A DNA stretch of 64,000 nt from Cercophora sp. LCS_1 (GCA_036250225.1 JAPZLL010000021.1:1-64000); one strand, 5' to 3'. Positions 21,558 through 32,275 are shown, counted from the stretch's first letter. A program made the numbers and translations. The notes: a model not told the origin generated them from the sequence alone.

Positions 21558-21829
21558 TTTTAGACTCCGCGTCCGACTCTGCAGATACCACAGTTGGACC
21601 ACTACAATAGAGTCTTCCGCACGCGCAGCCTCAACTGTGCGCTGTGAAGGCTCACGGTTCCTCTGGGCAAGTATCTTGTCAGAAACGTTGGCACACTAGA
21701 ATCTCGTGGGGTTGCAACTGCGTGATTGAATTGCTTGTGTTCTGTCGGCTTCTCTGGCGAAGCCAGAGAGCCTATATACTTGTTCGTTTTGTCAGACTGA
21801 AGTAGCACAGCCACTTCGGCCTTCTTCTA

Positions 21830-21977
21830 CCACACTCCGACCGGTAGTGTTCTGTCCAGAGGCCAGGACTCCGTTCTTTCGGACACTGGTCAGCTGTTCT
21901 CCACCACACTCCGACCGGTGGTGTTCTGGCCAGAAGCCAGAACCCCTTCCTTCTGACACCATGGTCTGTATACAGAG
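21830..21977. repeat. 74-bp tandem duplication
   Basis: CCACACTCCGACCGGT starts at 21830 and again at 21904. The two 74-bp units differ by scattered substitutions and a small indel near their ends. No gene is supported in 21558-22439; several longer minus-strand frames here are repeat-driven. Confidence 0.7.
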
Positions 21978-22439
21978 TGAACAAGAGGATGGCCGCGCAA
22001 TGCGTAGCGGGGTGGCGATAGTATTGTGACGGCCCGCGTGGGCGCTACCAGTGCAGCGGGACGGCAACCCTCCGGTTGGACAAGACAGTTGCCCTGTCTT
22101 GGCGGCAACGCTCCCCAACAGAGCGTGAGAAAAACGACAGAGCAACAGGGCAAGGTACAAGGTACCTGCCAGTCTTGCAGTATAGATACCAATGGGCAGT
22201 GCGAGAAGCTGTTGGAGAAATGACGCGTACTCTGTCGCATTTGAGAAAAATGGGTTTGACGTGAAACGCAGTTGTGTGTACTTGTCGCCATTGTGCCGCA
22301 CAAGGTTTGGCAGCTGCGTGTGCTTGTCGGCACGGGTGAATTTTTCGGAATGAGCTGCGTACTTGTCGGCATCGCTTTGTTACGAAGAAAGTGCAAAAAG
22401 TGATTGATTTCTTCATCACTCCCAAAATCCACTTCAATC

Positions 22440-22640
22440 ACTTCTCGCTCGATCAATCGCTTCTCAACAATTCCCGCTTCCTTCCTCGCTCGGCCAATCG
22501 CTTTTTCAATTAGTTCCTCGATCCAGTCGCTTCCTCCATTCAATTCCTCGACCCAATCGCTTCTCAACTCAATTCCTTGACTGCAATCGCTCGGCTCAAT
22601 TGACTTGCCGTTGTCGATTCGTCGCCAACTCCATCCCATC
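22440..22640. repeat. Degenerate TCAATCGCTTCTC-type repeats upstream of a gene
   Basis: Irregular repetition of phrases like CAATCGCTTCTCAA and CAATTCCTCGA across about 200 bp. It lies ahead of the plus-strand gene at 22934 and probably belongs to its leader or promoter. Confidence 0.5.
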
Positions 22641-22933
22641 AGACAAATGCCAAGTACACGGTTGGTCCTCGGATCCTATCGAGCTCACAGCAGCCCAACG
22701 CTACTTTCTTTGTTCGCCAGTCTCACCATCTCCCGACAGACCAGCACAGCAACAAAGACGTGTCACCATCTCCCCGCAGACCAGCAACAGCAACCATCTC
22801 CTGCAAAAGACCAGCAACAAAGACGTGCCCTTGCTTGTCTCCCTCATCACATCTCTCCTCGCTTCCTACGTCCCACGTCTCCCTCTCTACTCGCCATTGG
22901 ACTTCTTCCTCAGGCTACTAATACAACAGACTT

Positions 22934-23441
22934 ATGGCTGCCACAATGAGACAGACCCAAGCCACAGCCATGGCCAGCAACCGAGATGTCTCGGTGGCCT
23001 CCCACGATAAAACGATGGCGCATCCTCTGACCCGAAAGAACTTGGCTCGCCTACGATGGTGCCGTCTTGGTCAACGCACGGAACCGGGCTCTTGCTGAGG
23101 CCCGCCAAGATGGTATTGTTACTACTATAGTTATTGATAAGGCTGCTAAAGAAGCTGCTGTTTTTACCTGCGTTACCGATGGCAAAGTGGTTGAAGTATA
23201 TACGCACCATTCTGAAGGCGGACAATACCATCAGAACTTGGTAGCGCGCGGAAGTTTGCTTGACTATCCAAACCGGGGCCGCGAGCTCATCCGCAACACC
23301 CAAGACTACGCACGGAGCAAGTCGTACGAGCTGGCTAACCTGCTGGGTGCCGACTTGGAGGAGGAGGAGGAGGAGGAGGCACCACTCAAAGCCAAGAAGG
23401 CTGTTGTGAAGGCAAAGGGGCGTTCTTTCTGGCCGTGGTGA
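22934..23441 (+). pseudogene. Uncharacterised 168-codon gene with one frameshift
   Basis: ATG 22934 opens a reading that reaches PLTRKNLAR and then goes out of frame. Removing one C near 23051 continues it as YDGAVLVNARNRALAEARQDG, then YTHHSEGGQYHQNL, a LLDYPNRGREL segment, an eight-residue Glu run and a basic tail (KAKKAVVKAKG) to TGA 23439-23441. It may be an accessory-genome protein family seen across Sordariomycetes, but I cannot name a function. The single break lies in a CC pair, so a sequencing error is possible. The dispersed repeat copy 2 begins directly after its stop. Confidence 0.5.
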
Positions 23442-23606
23442 GAGTGTCGCCCGAAGTAGGGTGGTGATGCCCTCATTCCTGCACGGTTTCAGTATTGGCA
23501 TGGCCGTTCCGGCGCGCCTGCGCGCCGGAATCCAGGGATACGAATCACCAGTTGCCAGGGAGACCATTCGTGTATATAGGGGGCCTGAAAGGCCCCAGAT
23601 AGCTTT
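23442..23606 (+). repeat. Dispersed repeat, copy 2, with a palindromic insert
   Basis: Inverted match to 4453-4590. It carries about 27 extra bases (around 23500-23526) that include a near-perfect palindrome at 23509-23528 (arms CCGGCGCGC and GCGCGCCGG around CT). The insert length is a multiple of three, and both copies stay open in the same frame. It sits directly 3' of the gene at 22934-23441. Confidence 0.75.
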
Positions 23607-23783
23607 CCTTCTTTAGCCAATTCTATATATTGTTGATGGCCGCTCTCCATCACCTCAATTCTTTACCTTGTATACGATTTCCAGCCTTGATTACAGCCAT
23701 GCAACAATGAGCCGCCACCTAGAGGATTCTGGACCTGGCCGTTGCGGAAGTCTGCAAAGATCGGGCGGTCTTGTGTTCAGTAA

Positions 23784-24083
23784 CTATAATTTTATTTGAA
23801 TAATTATGAATAAACTAACAAAATAGCTATTTTCTTCCGTGTGCATTGCCCGCCGGTACAAGCGGTTTCCTATCTTAGGAATCTTTACATTTTTACCGCC
23901 CTGGACTGCAATACCCCTACCTTGGCATTTTGGGCAGTGCTTACGCCTCAGGCTAATTTCTTCCTCCCGCTTACATATCACTGTTTCTGTCTTCAAGCGG
24001 CATCCAAGTGTAGAGATTAGGGCCTCCGGATATGGAGCGCCACTCGGTGCATATTTGGCTACTGATAAAGGGAGGATCAGCAA
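23784..24083 (-). pseudogene. Basic protein fragment with one CPxCxGxG motif
   Basis: A ~100-codon minus-strand reading with CPKCQGRG followed by a Lys-rich stretch. It has no ATG at its 5' side. A single CXXCXGXG motif resembles a zinc-ribbon half or a DnaJ-type cysteine repeat, but one copy alone is not diagnostic. Could be the last exon of a gene or chance. The rest of 23607-24753 has AACAG/AAACAG-rich repetition at 24410-24500 and no other gene. Confidence 0.25.
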
Positions 24084-24753
24084 TAGGTCACCATCGTCGT
24101 CAAGGGCAGAAGCGGCCAGGGCGCTGCTGTTGAATCAGACGACAGACCAGCGAGCGCAAAGACTCGACCGCGGCGGTCATTGCATTCGGCCGCGTGAAAC
24201 CCCCAGAGCACATCTAAAAGGGGACGCTGATAGGGTCGACAGTCGGAGGTGCTGGGATGAGGCGTGCCTAGGTGTTCGTCCTCTGAACAGAGCAACTTTT
24301 TTTGCCTCTCCCCTGCTTACCAGCCGAGCAACGCCGATTCAACCCCCCTCGCCCGGCCGGTGCCGCCGGTGGCCTTCCATCTCGGGATTTATCCCCGGAT
24401 CGGCAACGGTCTCAGGAAGCAAACAGAGTAAACAGACGGCTGTAGCAAGCAGCTTGACGCAAACGGCAAACAGAAGAAACAAACAGCTGTTTGCTTCACC
24501 TGTTTGCTGCTTGGCCCGCGCCATGCAATTCCCGGACCGGTAGTCTCTACTAGGGCACAGTCAGCAGGCACCGGCGGTCACAGTCCAGAGAATAAGTGGC
24601 AAACGGGCATATTTCCCCGAGCATCGAGACCCATACAACCCGGTAGAAAGCACCTTCCATGAACACCAAGCCCAAGCTTTGGAGCTCAGTCTTAGTATTA
24701 TTACCTATCTTTGCTTAGCCTCGTCCATTCCTCCTTCTGCCCTCGCCGTTACT

Positions 24754-25119
24754 ATGTCATTTAACAAGATTCTCGCTAAGAAAATTTTTGGGAACGTCTC
24801 AACCTCGGGCGGTAAGAGCCTGGTGCTCTCCGCCGCGACGAAGACGAGCCTCTGGTTTAGGCCCGACGGCGCAGTGGACGCGATAAAAGCGCCGCTGGAG
24901 GCAGCGGTGGCGGCCAATGAATTAGTCATCCCTGGTAACACTATTGCACGGTAGGTAGTGCTGGCGAGATTGCGTATCCGGGGGGCGTCTGCTGACCGGC
25001 ATCGATCTAGTGAGGGCGACCACACGAGCGAGGCCGATAGCAGGTCGCACATCACCGCGGTTTGCGTCGACGACAGCGGGAACTTCATCCGGACGGTTCA
25101 TCTCCCCACAGGGAAGTAA
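24754..25119 (+). CDS. Small two-exon uncharacterised protein (101 aa)
   Basis: ATG 24754; exons 24754-24950 and 25011-25119 with a 60-nt intron (GT 24951, AG 25010, CTGAC-like branch site) give 102 codons including TAA 25117-25119. The product is a compact soluble protein (FRPDGAVDAIKAPLE, then SHITAVCVDDSGNFI) without a signal peptide after the chosen Met. An upstream hydrophobic in-frame stretch begins without an ATG. It is convergent with the kinase on the other strand. The family was not recognised with certainty. Confidence 0.6.
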
Positions 25120-25293
25120 GGACATTTGGTCGGATTGAAGGAATCGGAGGATGGGTTTGGTATCGCGGAGCTCTACAGGATAGACGGTTCCACGGCGCGG
25201 GTTTAAAAACGTGCATAAGCGACGCCTCGGGAGGCGTTTGGAAAACATTATCGCTATCATCAAGCTCGTCCACACCTGTTGCCTCAAAATATG

Positions 25294-26454
25294 CCCTAGC
25301 CTCCAGCTCCTTCCCCCCCCATGCTGTTCCGCTTTAGAGCGCAGTTCCTCTCCGGCCAGAGGGTCCCGGGTGTCCTGAGATTCCTCAGTGAACCACACGT
25401 CGGCGAGAAGCTCCTCGGCTGTCGGCCTATCGCGGGGGTCCAGCTTCATGATTTTCAAGAGAAATTCCATGTCAGCTGGGGGAACCTCCCGTGGCCCAAC
25501 CCTGTGGAACGGCTTCGCTGGCGGCCCTTGGGCGTTGATTAAATTGATAATAGTCATAGTGTCCTCGTCTTTGAAGTCTTGGTAGGATTGCGGGTAGGGG
25601 CCAAAGAATCTGTGCATTCGCTTCAGGACGGTGAATTCGTACTCATCGCTTCCCGGTTCGACCTTTTCGATCCTGGGGTTGAACAGGTGGTAGCCGCCAC
25701 CGAACACGAGGCTAAGCATGGCGGTTCCAAACGACCATATATCGGTTGCAGTACTCCATGGCAGCTGGAAGGTGGCCTCGGGGCTGCGGGTAAAGGCGGC
25801 GCCGATAACGTGCCCCTCTTTGGCGAACGAGGAATCCTGGGATACCACGCCTCCAAAATCGCCAAGCTGTATATCGGAAAATCGTTGATCGCCCTGGCCG
25901 TAGTTGACGAAAATATTATCCAGCTTAATATCTGTGTGAACTATACCGTCCTTGTGCAGCAGCAGAGGACCTCGAGGACGCACCGGGCTACCTGCTTAAT
26001 CTCGGGGCGTGACAGCCTCTTCTTGTTCGACTCACCAAGTACATCGCTATCCAGAGGGCGGATGACGATTGAGGGTGGGTCGGCCGGATTATGGATATCG
26101 TCGACGAGCGGGCGGAAGAACCGAGTCTTCGACTGGTAGCGCTTGAGGATATCGGCTTCATTTCTTAGGCGCCAGTGGCCCCGGATGCTCTTGACGATGC
26201 AGTTCTCACCGCTCCGATTCCTGCGTGCGGGGTGTTTAGCTGATGCGCCCGGGAGACGGCCATTGAACGAACCTTGCAAGGTACACCGCCCCTTCATCGG
26301 CCGCCCTGTGCAGTTCTTTGCCGATGGTGTAGGAGGAGAGACGCCCCAGCAGGACTGCACCTGCGCTGAGCAACCGCGCCATGGGTAGGTGCTCGTCGAC
26401 GGTTGTGTTTATCATCTCGCTTTCGCAACTCATCGTGGTGGCGTGTTTAGGCAT
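25294..26454 (-). pseudogene. Protein kinase-like gene with damaged frame
   Basis: Minus strand, ATG 26454. Exon 1 is 26454-26273 and intron 26272-26221 (52 nt); the joined reading gives the N-lobe with Lys in CIVKSIRGHW. A break near 25970, inside a CTG repeat, is needed to continue into LHKDGIVHTDIKLDN (catalytic loop, HTD in place of HRD), GDFGG, SPEATFQLPW (APE-like), DIWSFG and LDPRDRPTAEEL. All hallmark kinase residues (Lys, catalytic Asp, Asn, DFG Asp) are present. At the 3' end the current frame overlaps the gene at 24754-25119. One G fewer in the G8 run at 25313-25320 would give a stop at about 25294, the likely real end. If both breaks are sequencing errors this is a functional fungal accessory kinase. 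Confidence 0.6.
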
Positions 26455-26828
26455 TGGAGCTTGGCGCGCGGTGGGGGCCGTCGATTGACCGACGTCAGCG
26501 CGGAACCTGCAGCCACAGCGGACAAAGAGCCACTAGCCACCAGCCACCAAAGGCACTGCCTTTTAGCCCGCCAGACCCCACCAGCCGTGACAAGATCCAG
26601 CGACGATATCCAGCGACGAAATCCAGTCCGAGATAAATCCGACCTAGTACCGGCAACTTGCGACATAAATCACTTTGGTCCGCCAGCAGGGAGGGCAAAT
26701 TCTTCAAGGTATATTATAGAGAGCGTGAGTATGATTGAGACAGGAAACGGCGCGGGCGACCGCCAAACGCAGCCCGGGCCCCCATCACTGTCCTGCCAGA
26801 GGATGATGAGGGCGATGGGTCTGGAACA

Positions 26829-27572
26829 ATGGGTTTTGATAATCAGTTGGCCTGCCAACTCGAGGGATTCGATGATGACGACGAATTCATCGAGCAGGCT
26901 ACTTCATCCGCAGTGCCACAAGCACAGGCTTCCTCATCGGCGACGCCTCAGGCTGACGTTCCAAAACGCCAGGGCAGACCACCACGGAACTCTCTCCCAC
27001 AACCTGCACCCGTGCCGGAGGCGAGGAGGCTCAAAGGCAAAAAGATCAAGATTGCAGCACGGAAGAGCGAACAGGTGCCCCCTGTCCCATGCCCAGCTGA
27101 TGAGGGGCAAGAGAGCCCACCTACAATAGCACCGAGTCCAAAGCCGCCAACCAAGGACGTGGCGCCGAAGGCAGCGGCCAACGCCCTACCCAAACGTAGA
27201 GGTCGACCCCCAAAAATTCAAGCAGTTCCCGACCAAACCGTTAGACCTGCTAGCACTCTTGGTGGTGGCGGAAGAGAAGGAGGAGGTGGAGGTGTCGGCG
27301 AATGCACTTCGAGAGCTCTCACCATCACGCTCACCGCCACCTCTGCCTTCGCGGATACTCACCCGGTTTGCTGCGTTTTTCAGTTCTCTCTGGGCAGCTT
27401 GCGGAAACGCGTCAAGAGATGGGAAACTACCGGTAGCTTTGTCTGTAGATCACTTGTCATGAAGGTGGTCTATCACGAGACCCTAGCGGTTTGCCTATGG
27501 ACTGCGCGGATGGGATGGCTCAACCGAAGGTACAAAAGAGAGACCGTGAAAACTGCTTATCTATCTAGCTAG
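26829..27572 (+). CDS. Protein with two AT-hook motifs
   Basis: ATG 26829. An acidic N-terminus (FDDDDEFIEQ) is followed by two AT-hook cores, KRQGRPPRN (~residue 46) and KRRGRPPKIQ (~residue 121), within a Pro/Lys-rich linker. AT-hooks bind the minor groove of AT-rich DNA, so a nuclear chromatin or transcription role is likely. After about codon 142 the frame becomes Gly-rich and then Cys/Trp-rich. An alternative frame there (VEVSANALRELSPSRS, ending about 27462) looks more natural, so a small frameshift near 27262 is possible. The C-terminal half is therefore uncertain. The promoter is probably shared with the divergent kinase gene. Confidence 0.5.
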   Translation: MGFDNQLACQLEGFDDDDEFIEQATSSAVPQAQASSSATPQADVPKRQGRPPRNSLPQPAPVPEARRLKGKKIKIAARKSEQVPPVPCPADEGQESPPTIAPSPKPPTKDVAPKAAANALPKRRGRPPKIQAVPDQTVRPASTLGGGGREGGGGGVGECTSRALTITLTATSAFADTHPVCCVFQFSLGSLRKRVKRWETTGSFVCRSLVMKVVYHETLAVCLWTARMGWLNRRYKRETVKTAYLSS

Positions 27573-27674
27573 GTGCTACTGTTACAGATTGAAAGAATAA
27601 GGAAAATATCAACTCCTCCATCCACAGTTTCGGACTAGGTAATCTGAGGTAGGAGAGGGAGAGAGGCCAACGGT

Positions 27675-28349
27675 TCACTTCACGCACCTCCTCTTCCTCT
27701 CTCCAAGGTCTGCGATTCCGCTCTGGGAGTCTGCGTGGTCATCTTGAAACGGCCGCTTAGGGGCAAGGATCGACATGGCGTTCTCCCGCAGGAAATTCTT
27801 CCATGGGTTGACCTCGTGCCGGCGGTCTAGGCTTAGAGTAGGGCTCATCGGTTGGTAGGTTGAGCCCTCTTCCTCTGCATCACTTCCTTCGCTCTGCTCA
27901 TCTCCCTCCGGATCGCAGATGGACTCTTCTTCGTCTTCCTGACTTCCGTCGCTCTGTCCATCTTCTTCTGGCTCGTATTCTTCCTCATCCTCCAAGTAGG
28001 TCACGTTCCCCGGTCCAGCCCACTGCTCAAATTGGGTGGGGAGGGGGAAGTACTCATAATCAGGCAAGTCGTTTCCGCTGTCACATCCGGCGGTCATTGC
28101 CCCGGAGTGAGGAGCCACGTCCGTCTGATCCTCGATGCTTGCTCTAATCATGTTGCCTTCGAACGGGCCTGATAGGCCCATGTTTGACCTCTTGGGAATC
28201 ATGAAGAGACAGGTGTGAAGTGCCCGTGAGAAGTCCGCCATCTTCGCGGTCGCAACGAAACAGGGCCGGTATCCCAATTCCAACCTGACATAGGCTACTG
28301 TGATCGATCTTGATGCTAAAGCGCTGCCAAAAACAGTTTCCAAGCCCAT
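27675..28349 (-). CDS. Acidic uncharacterised protein (224 aa)
   Basis: Intact minus-strand frame from ATG 28349 to the stop at 27675. The N-terminus is ordinary. The middle is strongly acidic with repeated EEDGQSDGSQEDEEE and EGDEQSEGSDAEEE segments. The C-terminus is short and basic (ERKRRCVK), a possible nuclear signal. No domain was recognised. Acidic-plus-basic architecture occurs in nuclear scaffold or histone-binding proteins, but nothing here proves it. Confidence 0.5.
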   Translation of the reverse strand: MGLETVFGSALASRSITVAYVRLELGYRPCFVATAKMADFSRALHTCLFMIPKRSNMGLSGPFEGNMIRASIEDQTDVAPHSGAMTAGCDSGNDLPDYEYFPLPTQFEQWAGPGNVTYLEDEEEYEPEEDGQSDGSQEDEEESICDPEGDEQSEGSDAEEEGSTYQPMSPTLSLDRRHEVNPWKNFLRENAMSILAPKRPFQDDHADSQSGIADLGERKRRCVK

Positions 28350-29085
28350 TTCCCACTAGAGATCAGCAATCTGATCGTGCGAGCTCGAACGAGTGCGAAG
28401 CGGCCAGCGCGTACACACCAGGCGATCGCGATCTATCCACAACACCGAGATGGGAAGGTTAAGTGGTGTGATCGATTTTACCGATGTAATTAGAGCCAGG
28501 AAATAGGTGGTGGTACCGGCGCCCGGCTTCTGGAACCAGCGCTTGGTCCTTTAACATGAGGCTCCCAACCCAGCTCTTGAGAGCACCACAACCTCCGTCT
28601 CGGCAGCCGTCTTACGCCCCAACACCTCAGTCGCCCCAGGCCAAATCCCACACACAGTTCGCTATACCCACCACGCTGAATCCTCCAGCCACCTCACGCG
28701 CTCCCAAGTCAGTGGTCTGTCATTCCGCTACACCTACCGAAGTCTAGATGGGAGACCGCTAACCGCCCAGACAAGAACAGACCGACTGTAGTCTTGCCGC
28801 GGAAAAGCCTCCCTCCACTTATAACCCCCGTCGGCCCCTCACAATTCGATAGCCGAACCCTCCACTCCCGTTAACACAAGCACCAAGCACCAGACCCGTT
28901 ACCCAAGAGCCGCCGTAGGTCCAGAGACAGGTGCCACTTGCTTGATGAGTGGTCACGAACGCCCCCGACTGGGAGCACAACGAGACGCCGCAGAATGTGC
29001 AGAGGATTCCACAAGCTAGCCTCAAGGTCAGGAAGAAGGAGCGAAGACGCTCCGAAGCAACCGTATTGACCCGAGCAGGAGAACA
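28350..29085. other. Intergenic, nothing recognised
   Basis: Short frames only, one Pro/Ser/Thr-rich (28556-28747). Lies between the stop of the minus-strand gene ending at 29086 and the start of the acidic gene at 28349. Confidence 0.4.
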
Positions 29086-30013
29086 TCATATCTCTGCGTG
29101 TTTGGGCGGCGTCAGATGCGCCACATCCTCAGCTGCCATGTCGCCACGCGCCGCAATGATCACAGCGCTTATTGCCTCTATCCAACTTGCTTCTGGCCTC
29201 AATGGAATTCGTTGATAAGATATGCGCACTGGGCCGCTGTGGAAGGACCGAGATGGATGGTCAAGCCGTTCAAGAATGGCGTCGGAGACACGGGCCGTAT
29301 AGAAATAGAGTCCTAGTTTGTCTGTCGAATGGAGAGCTAGGAGATGAACCTTTGTTTCCTGCTAATCATCAGTATTAGACGACATGGAAAACCTCAAAGG
29401 GGCATACCATCAGGCTCCGTGAGACCTCGCCAGCGTTCTTGATCTCCTCCTGACCGGAAAGTCCAACTTTCGCCGTAGTCGCATGCTCGACAATCCCCGT
29501 AAATGTGGTTTTATGTCGGCGTGCTTGAGCCATAGCGATCAAAACAGCCGCGATATACGGGTCCTCTAGAGCATTCGTTGGTTGAAGACGGCGCTGCTGC
29601 TTTAGTAGTAAACGGTTGACTGGGAGACTCTTTTCTCCCTTACGCAGACGACCAACCGACATATTGCGGCGCGATTCCAATTCCTTGAGATCCAGGTAGA
29701 CAAATGTAAGTGGATCTAAGCCGCCGGAGGAGGTTGAGAAGACACCGTCGGAGGGTAAGGTGGCCACAAGCTGTTGACCGAAGTAAAAAGGCACTTTAGA
29801 GCTAAAGAAATGATTCTATTAGCAGAAGTCGACAGAGACACCAGGATGCGCTAACCTGACACGGTAGATACCGTGGTGTTCGAAAGGCATTTCGATTCTG
29901 AAATGGACACTCTCAGACTGTTGCGTGACGCGACGGCCGACCCGATGCCACCCCCATTTCTTTAGGTAAGATTCGCCTTGAGCAGGAATCTCGTCCTCCA
30001 ACCTTCCATTCAC
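29086..30013 (-). CDS. Multi-exon uncharacterised protein (5' end unresolved)
   Basis: Minus-strand exons join cleanly. One ends at GIYRV (5' splice near 29857) and is followed by a ~55-nt intron ending TTTCTTTAG; the next reads SKVPFYFGQQLVATLPSDG and GGLDPLTFVYLDL. A 49-nt intron (GTATGC...GATTAG, about 29406-29358) then leads to a last exon QETKVHLLALH, YFYTARVSDAILERL, SWIEAISAVIIAARGD, with TGA 29086-29088. The first visible exon contains EIPAQGESYLKKWGWHRVG, but no in-frame ATG precedes it before a stop. A further 5' exon beyond 30013 is therefore likely. The family looks like a recurrent ascomycete accessory protein; function unknown. It is divergent from the ExK-type gene at 30244. 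Confidence 0.6.
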
Positions 30014-30243
30014 AATCTGGACTCAGAACCCACCACCCGGCCGGATATCCACGCCATGGTCAATACCAAAGATCGAGACGGCAGAATACACAAAGGTTGG
30101 GGGCCGGTCCTTTGGGGCCACGTTCCAATTGAACTTATTGCGTTACAGATTCCAGCTGCGTCGACAAGGACCGATGAGGCTCTCGAACGCACCTCGAGAC
30201 AAAAACCAACCCTATCCTCCCTCACACTACAACTTCCGTCACC

Positions 30244-31646
30244 ATGGGCAAACCGCACACTCACGCAGAGGAGAAGCAAGCTCCTCGGAGTACGCAGACA
30301 CGAAAACGACGCGATCGCGAACCCCAGCCAAAACGAGCACGACTGTCCGAAACGACCCTGCAGCAGCCGACGCCCAAACCTCCGGAACGAGCCTCATTCC
30401 CTGAAGACCCCATCGCTCCGACCGACGCGATTTCCGAGTGGCTCGAATCTGTGGTAACAGACCGAGAGCGACGCTGCAGATCAGACAGCTACCTCCACGC
30501 ATCAGACGACAGCCCCATTCCGAGAAAACTCACGAGATCAGCGTCACGGATGGCCGACACACGAGATGCCAAAGGATATGCCGGATCATTCGCGCCGCTG
30601 ATCACACTATCAGACAACACCAGCGCCACCCCTGGCTCGGGTCGATCATCAAGAGCTCTCGTCGAAGATCCATGTTACCGGTCCCAGAACTTGGCCGCAA
30701 ATCACGCCCACATGCGCCACCGCTACGAGCCATTCCCTGAACACGTCGCCAGCGTTGTGGATTACGCACGCAAGAAGCGTGATTCTCCTGGGCCGTCGCC
30801 TGACGATGTGTACCGAGATATGGTTTGGACGAACTTGAGATGAGAGGACTTGACGAACCAGCAGTTGAAGACCATTTCAGGAATAGAGTGTTCCCCAATC
30901 CCAACCCAGGGGAGGACCTGAGACGCAGCGACAGACAGCCAATGTGTAGGCATGCCGTTCCCAACGCCGGACCACAATTCAAAATCAGCAACCCAACCCC
31001 CGGCATGCTGTACGGATACAGTCGTCATCACGCGTTACCCAACCAGCAGACGCAACTTATCTCCATGGGGAGCGAAATAAATGGAACAACCAACACGCAG
31101 GAGTTGATGTACCCATTTCTCGTCGTCGAATTCAAGGGTAATGGCGGAGACCCCTAGGCAGCGACGAATCAATGCCTGGGAGGCTCCGCATCATGTGTCA
31201 ACGTCGCCGAACGGTTGAATCGCAAATTAAGGGAAAGCAAGAGCAGCAAGACCAAACCAATTGACAGCACTGCATCCAGCATCGCCATGAACGGAACTGA
31301 GGCACGGCTCTACGTCTCGTGGAAGCACAACGACTTGGATTACTACATGCAGAAAGTCGACAGCTTTCTACTCCAGGAACCCCAGGATTACATCGAATTC
31401 CGCAAGCACGTCAAGAATATCATCGACTGGGGGAAGGACAAGCGTTTGAAGGAGATTCGAGAATCATTGGACACTCTTTTGGAAGAAGGCCGGAAGCGAG
31501 CCTCCAAAGCGGCGAAATCTCGCCCACCACCGACTAAGAGCGCAACCAGCAAGAGCAAAAAGCACAAACCCCCTCCATTGCGCAAAGGCTGCAGAAGCGG
31601 GCGCGATACCGAGCAAGCACGAAGCGAACAAGAAGACCCGTACTGA
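30244..31646 (+). pseudogene. Decayed ExK nuclease-like protein gene
   Basis: ATG 30244 opens a reading with a basic N-terminus and HMRHRYEPFPEHVASVVDYA. The frame breaks near 30828 and resumes as ELEMRGLDEPAVEDHF, then TPGMLYGYSR and FLVVEFKG (E at 31128, K at 31134). A TAG at 31155-31157 interrupts before ATNQCLGGSASCVNVAERL and NGTEARLYVSWKH, and the reading ends at 31646. A Lys after an E-x at a beta-strand end is an ExK signature of the restriction-endonuclease-like fold. The acidic residue usually expected before it (PD) appears here as TPG, so the active site may already be lost. TAG may replace TGG (Trp). A gene with three defects is almost certainly dead. Confidence 0.65.
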
Positions 31647-32082
31647 CAATGGAGCGCATCAACAGACTACAAGACAATTGACTATGGGACAGTGGCACCG
31701 AGACAAATAGCAGAAGACCTGCGGGCAGGAGGACTCGAGAAATAGTTAGTTGCAGCGAGTTTTCCTCGCTGCTCACACCAGTCTTTACTTGACCACAAGG
31801 TGAAGAGGCACCTAACCTTAGGCCACCCTTATTGCCCAGTGCACCTGACTTTCTGCCAACAGAAACCCTTCACCAACAGGCCCTTGCCCTAAGTAAGAGT
31901 CTGGGCGTAACAGTCCTATTGTGAATCCGATCTCGTGGCTTGCCGTAATTTCGCGACCGTGGTCACGTGCTTGCAACGCTGACATGGCTTGGCAGGTTGT
32001 AACAGGTTTCATGGTCGATGTCCCAGTGACCGTTTGTCTTAACGTCCGGACGGCTATACGCTGTCACATCTTGAGCAGAGCC
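31647..32082. other. Intergenic, nothing recognised
   Basis: No supportable gene. Short frames only. Confidence 0.4.
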
Positions 32083-32275
32083 TCAGTAGTCGTCGTCGTC
32101 CTCCTCCTCCTCCTCCTCCTCGAGCCAGGAGATCGTGCCATCGGAATGCTTGTGGTAAAAGCGTCCGCTCTTTTTGTCCTTCGTCCAGTAGCTCCTGCAC
32201 TTGCTATGATGGGAAGAACCAACAATCGAGCTAGTTGGTGATGCCCGTGCACCGCACCCATTGGGCTTGGCGGCT
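32083..32275 (-). CDS. Small acidic-tailed protein, partial
   Basis: On the minus strand an exon around 32275-32261 joins, through a ~54-nt intron (5' splice near 32260, acceptor CATCATAG), to a last exon reading KCRSYWTKDKKSGRFYHKH, SDGTISWL, seven Glu, four Asp and Tyr, then TGA at about 32083. The Glu/Asp run comes from a CCT/CTC repeat on the plus strand (32093-32120). The 5' end is not resolved: a stop lies upstream in frame, so another intron or a start between must exist. The aromatic YHKHSDGTISW core is compact and distinctive, but no family name can be given. It lies divergent from the intact PD-(D/E)XK-like gene. Confidence 0.4.
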
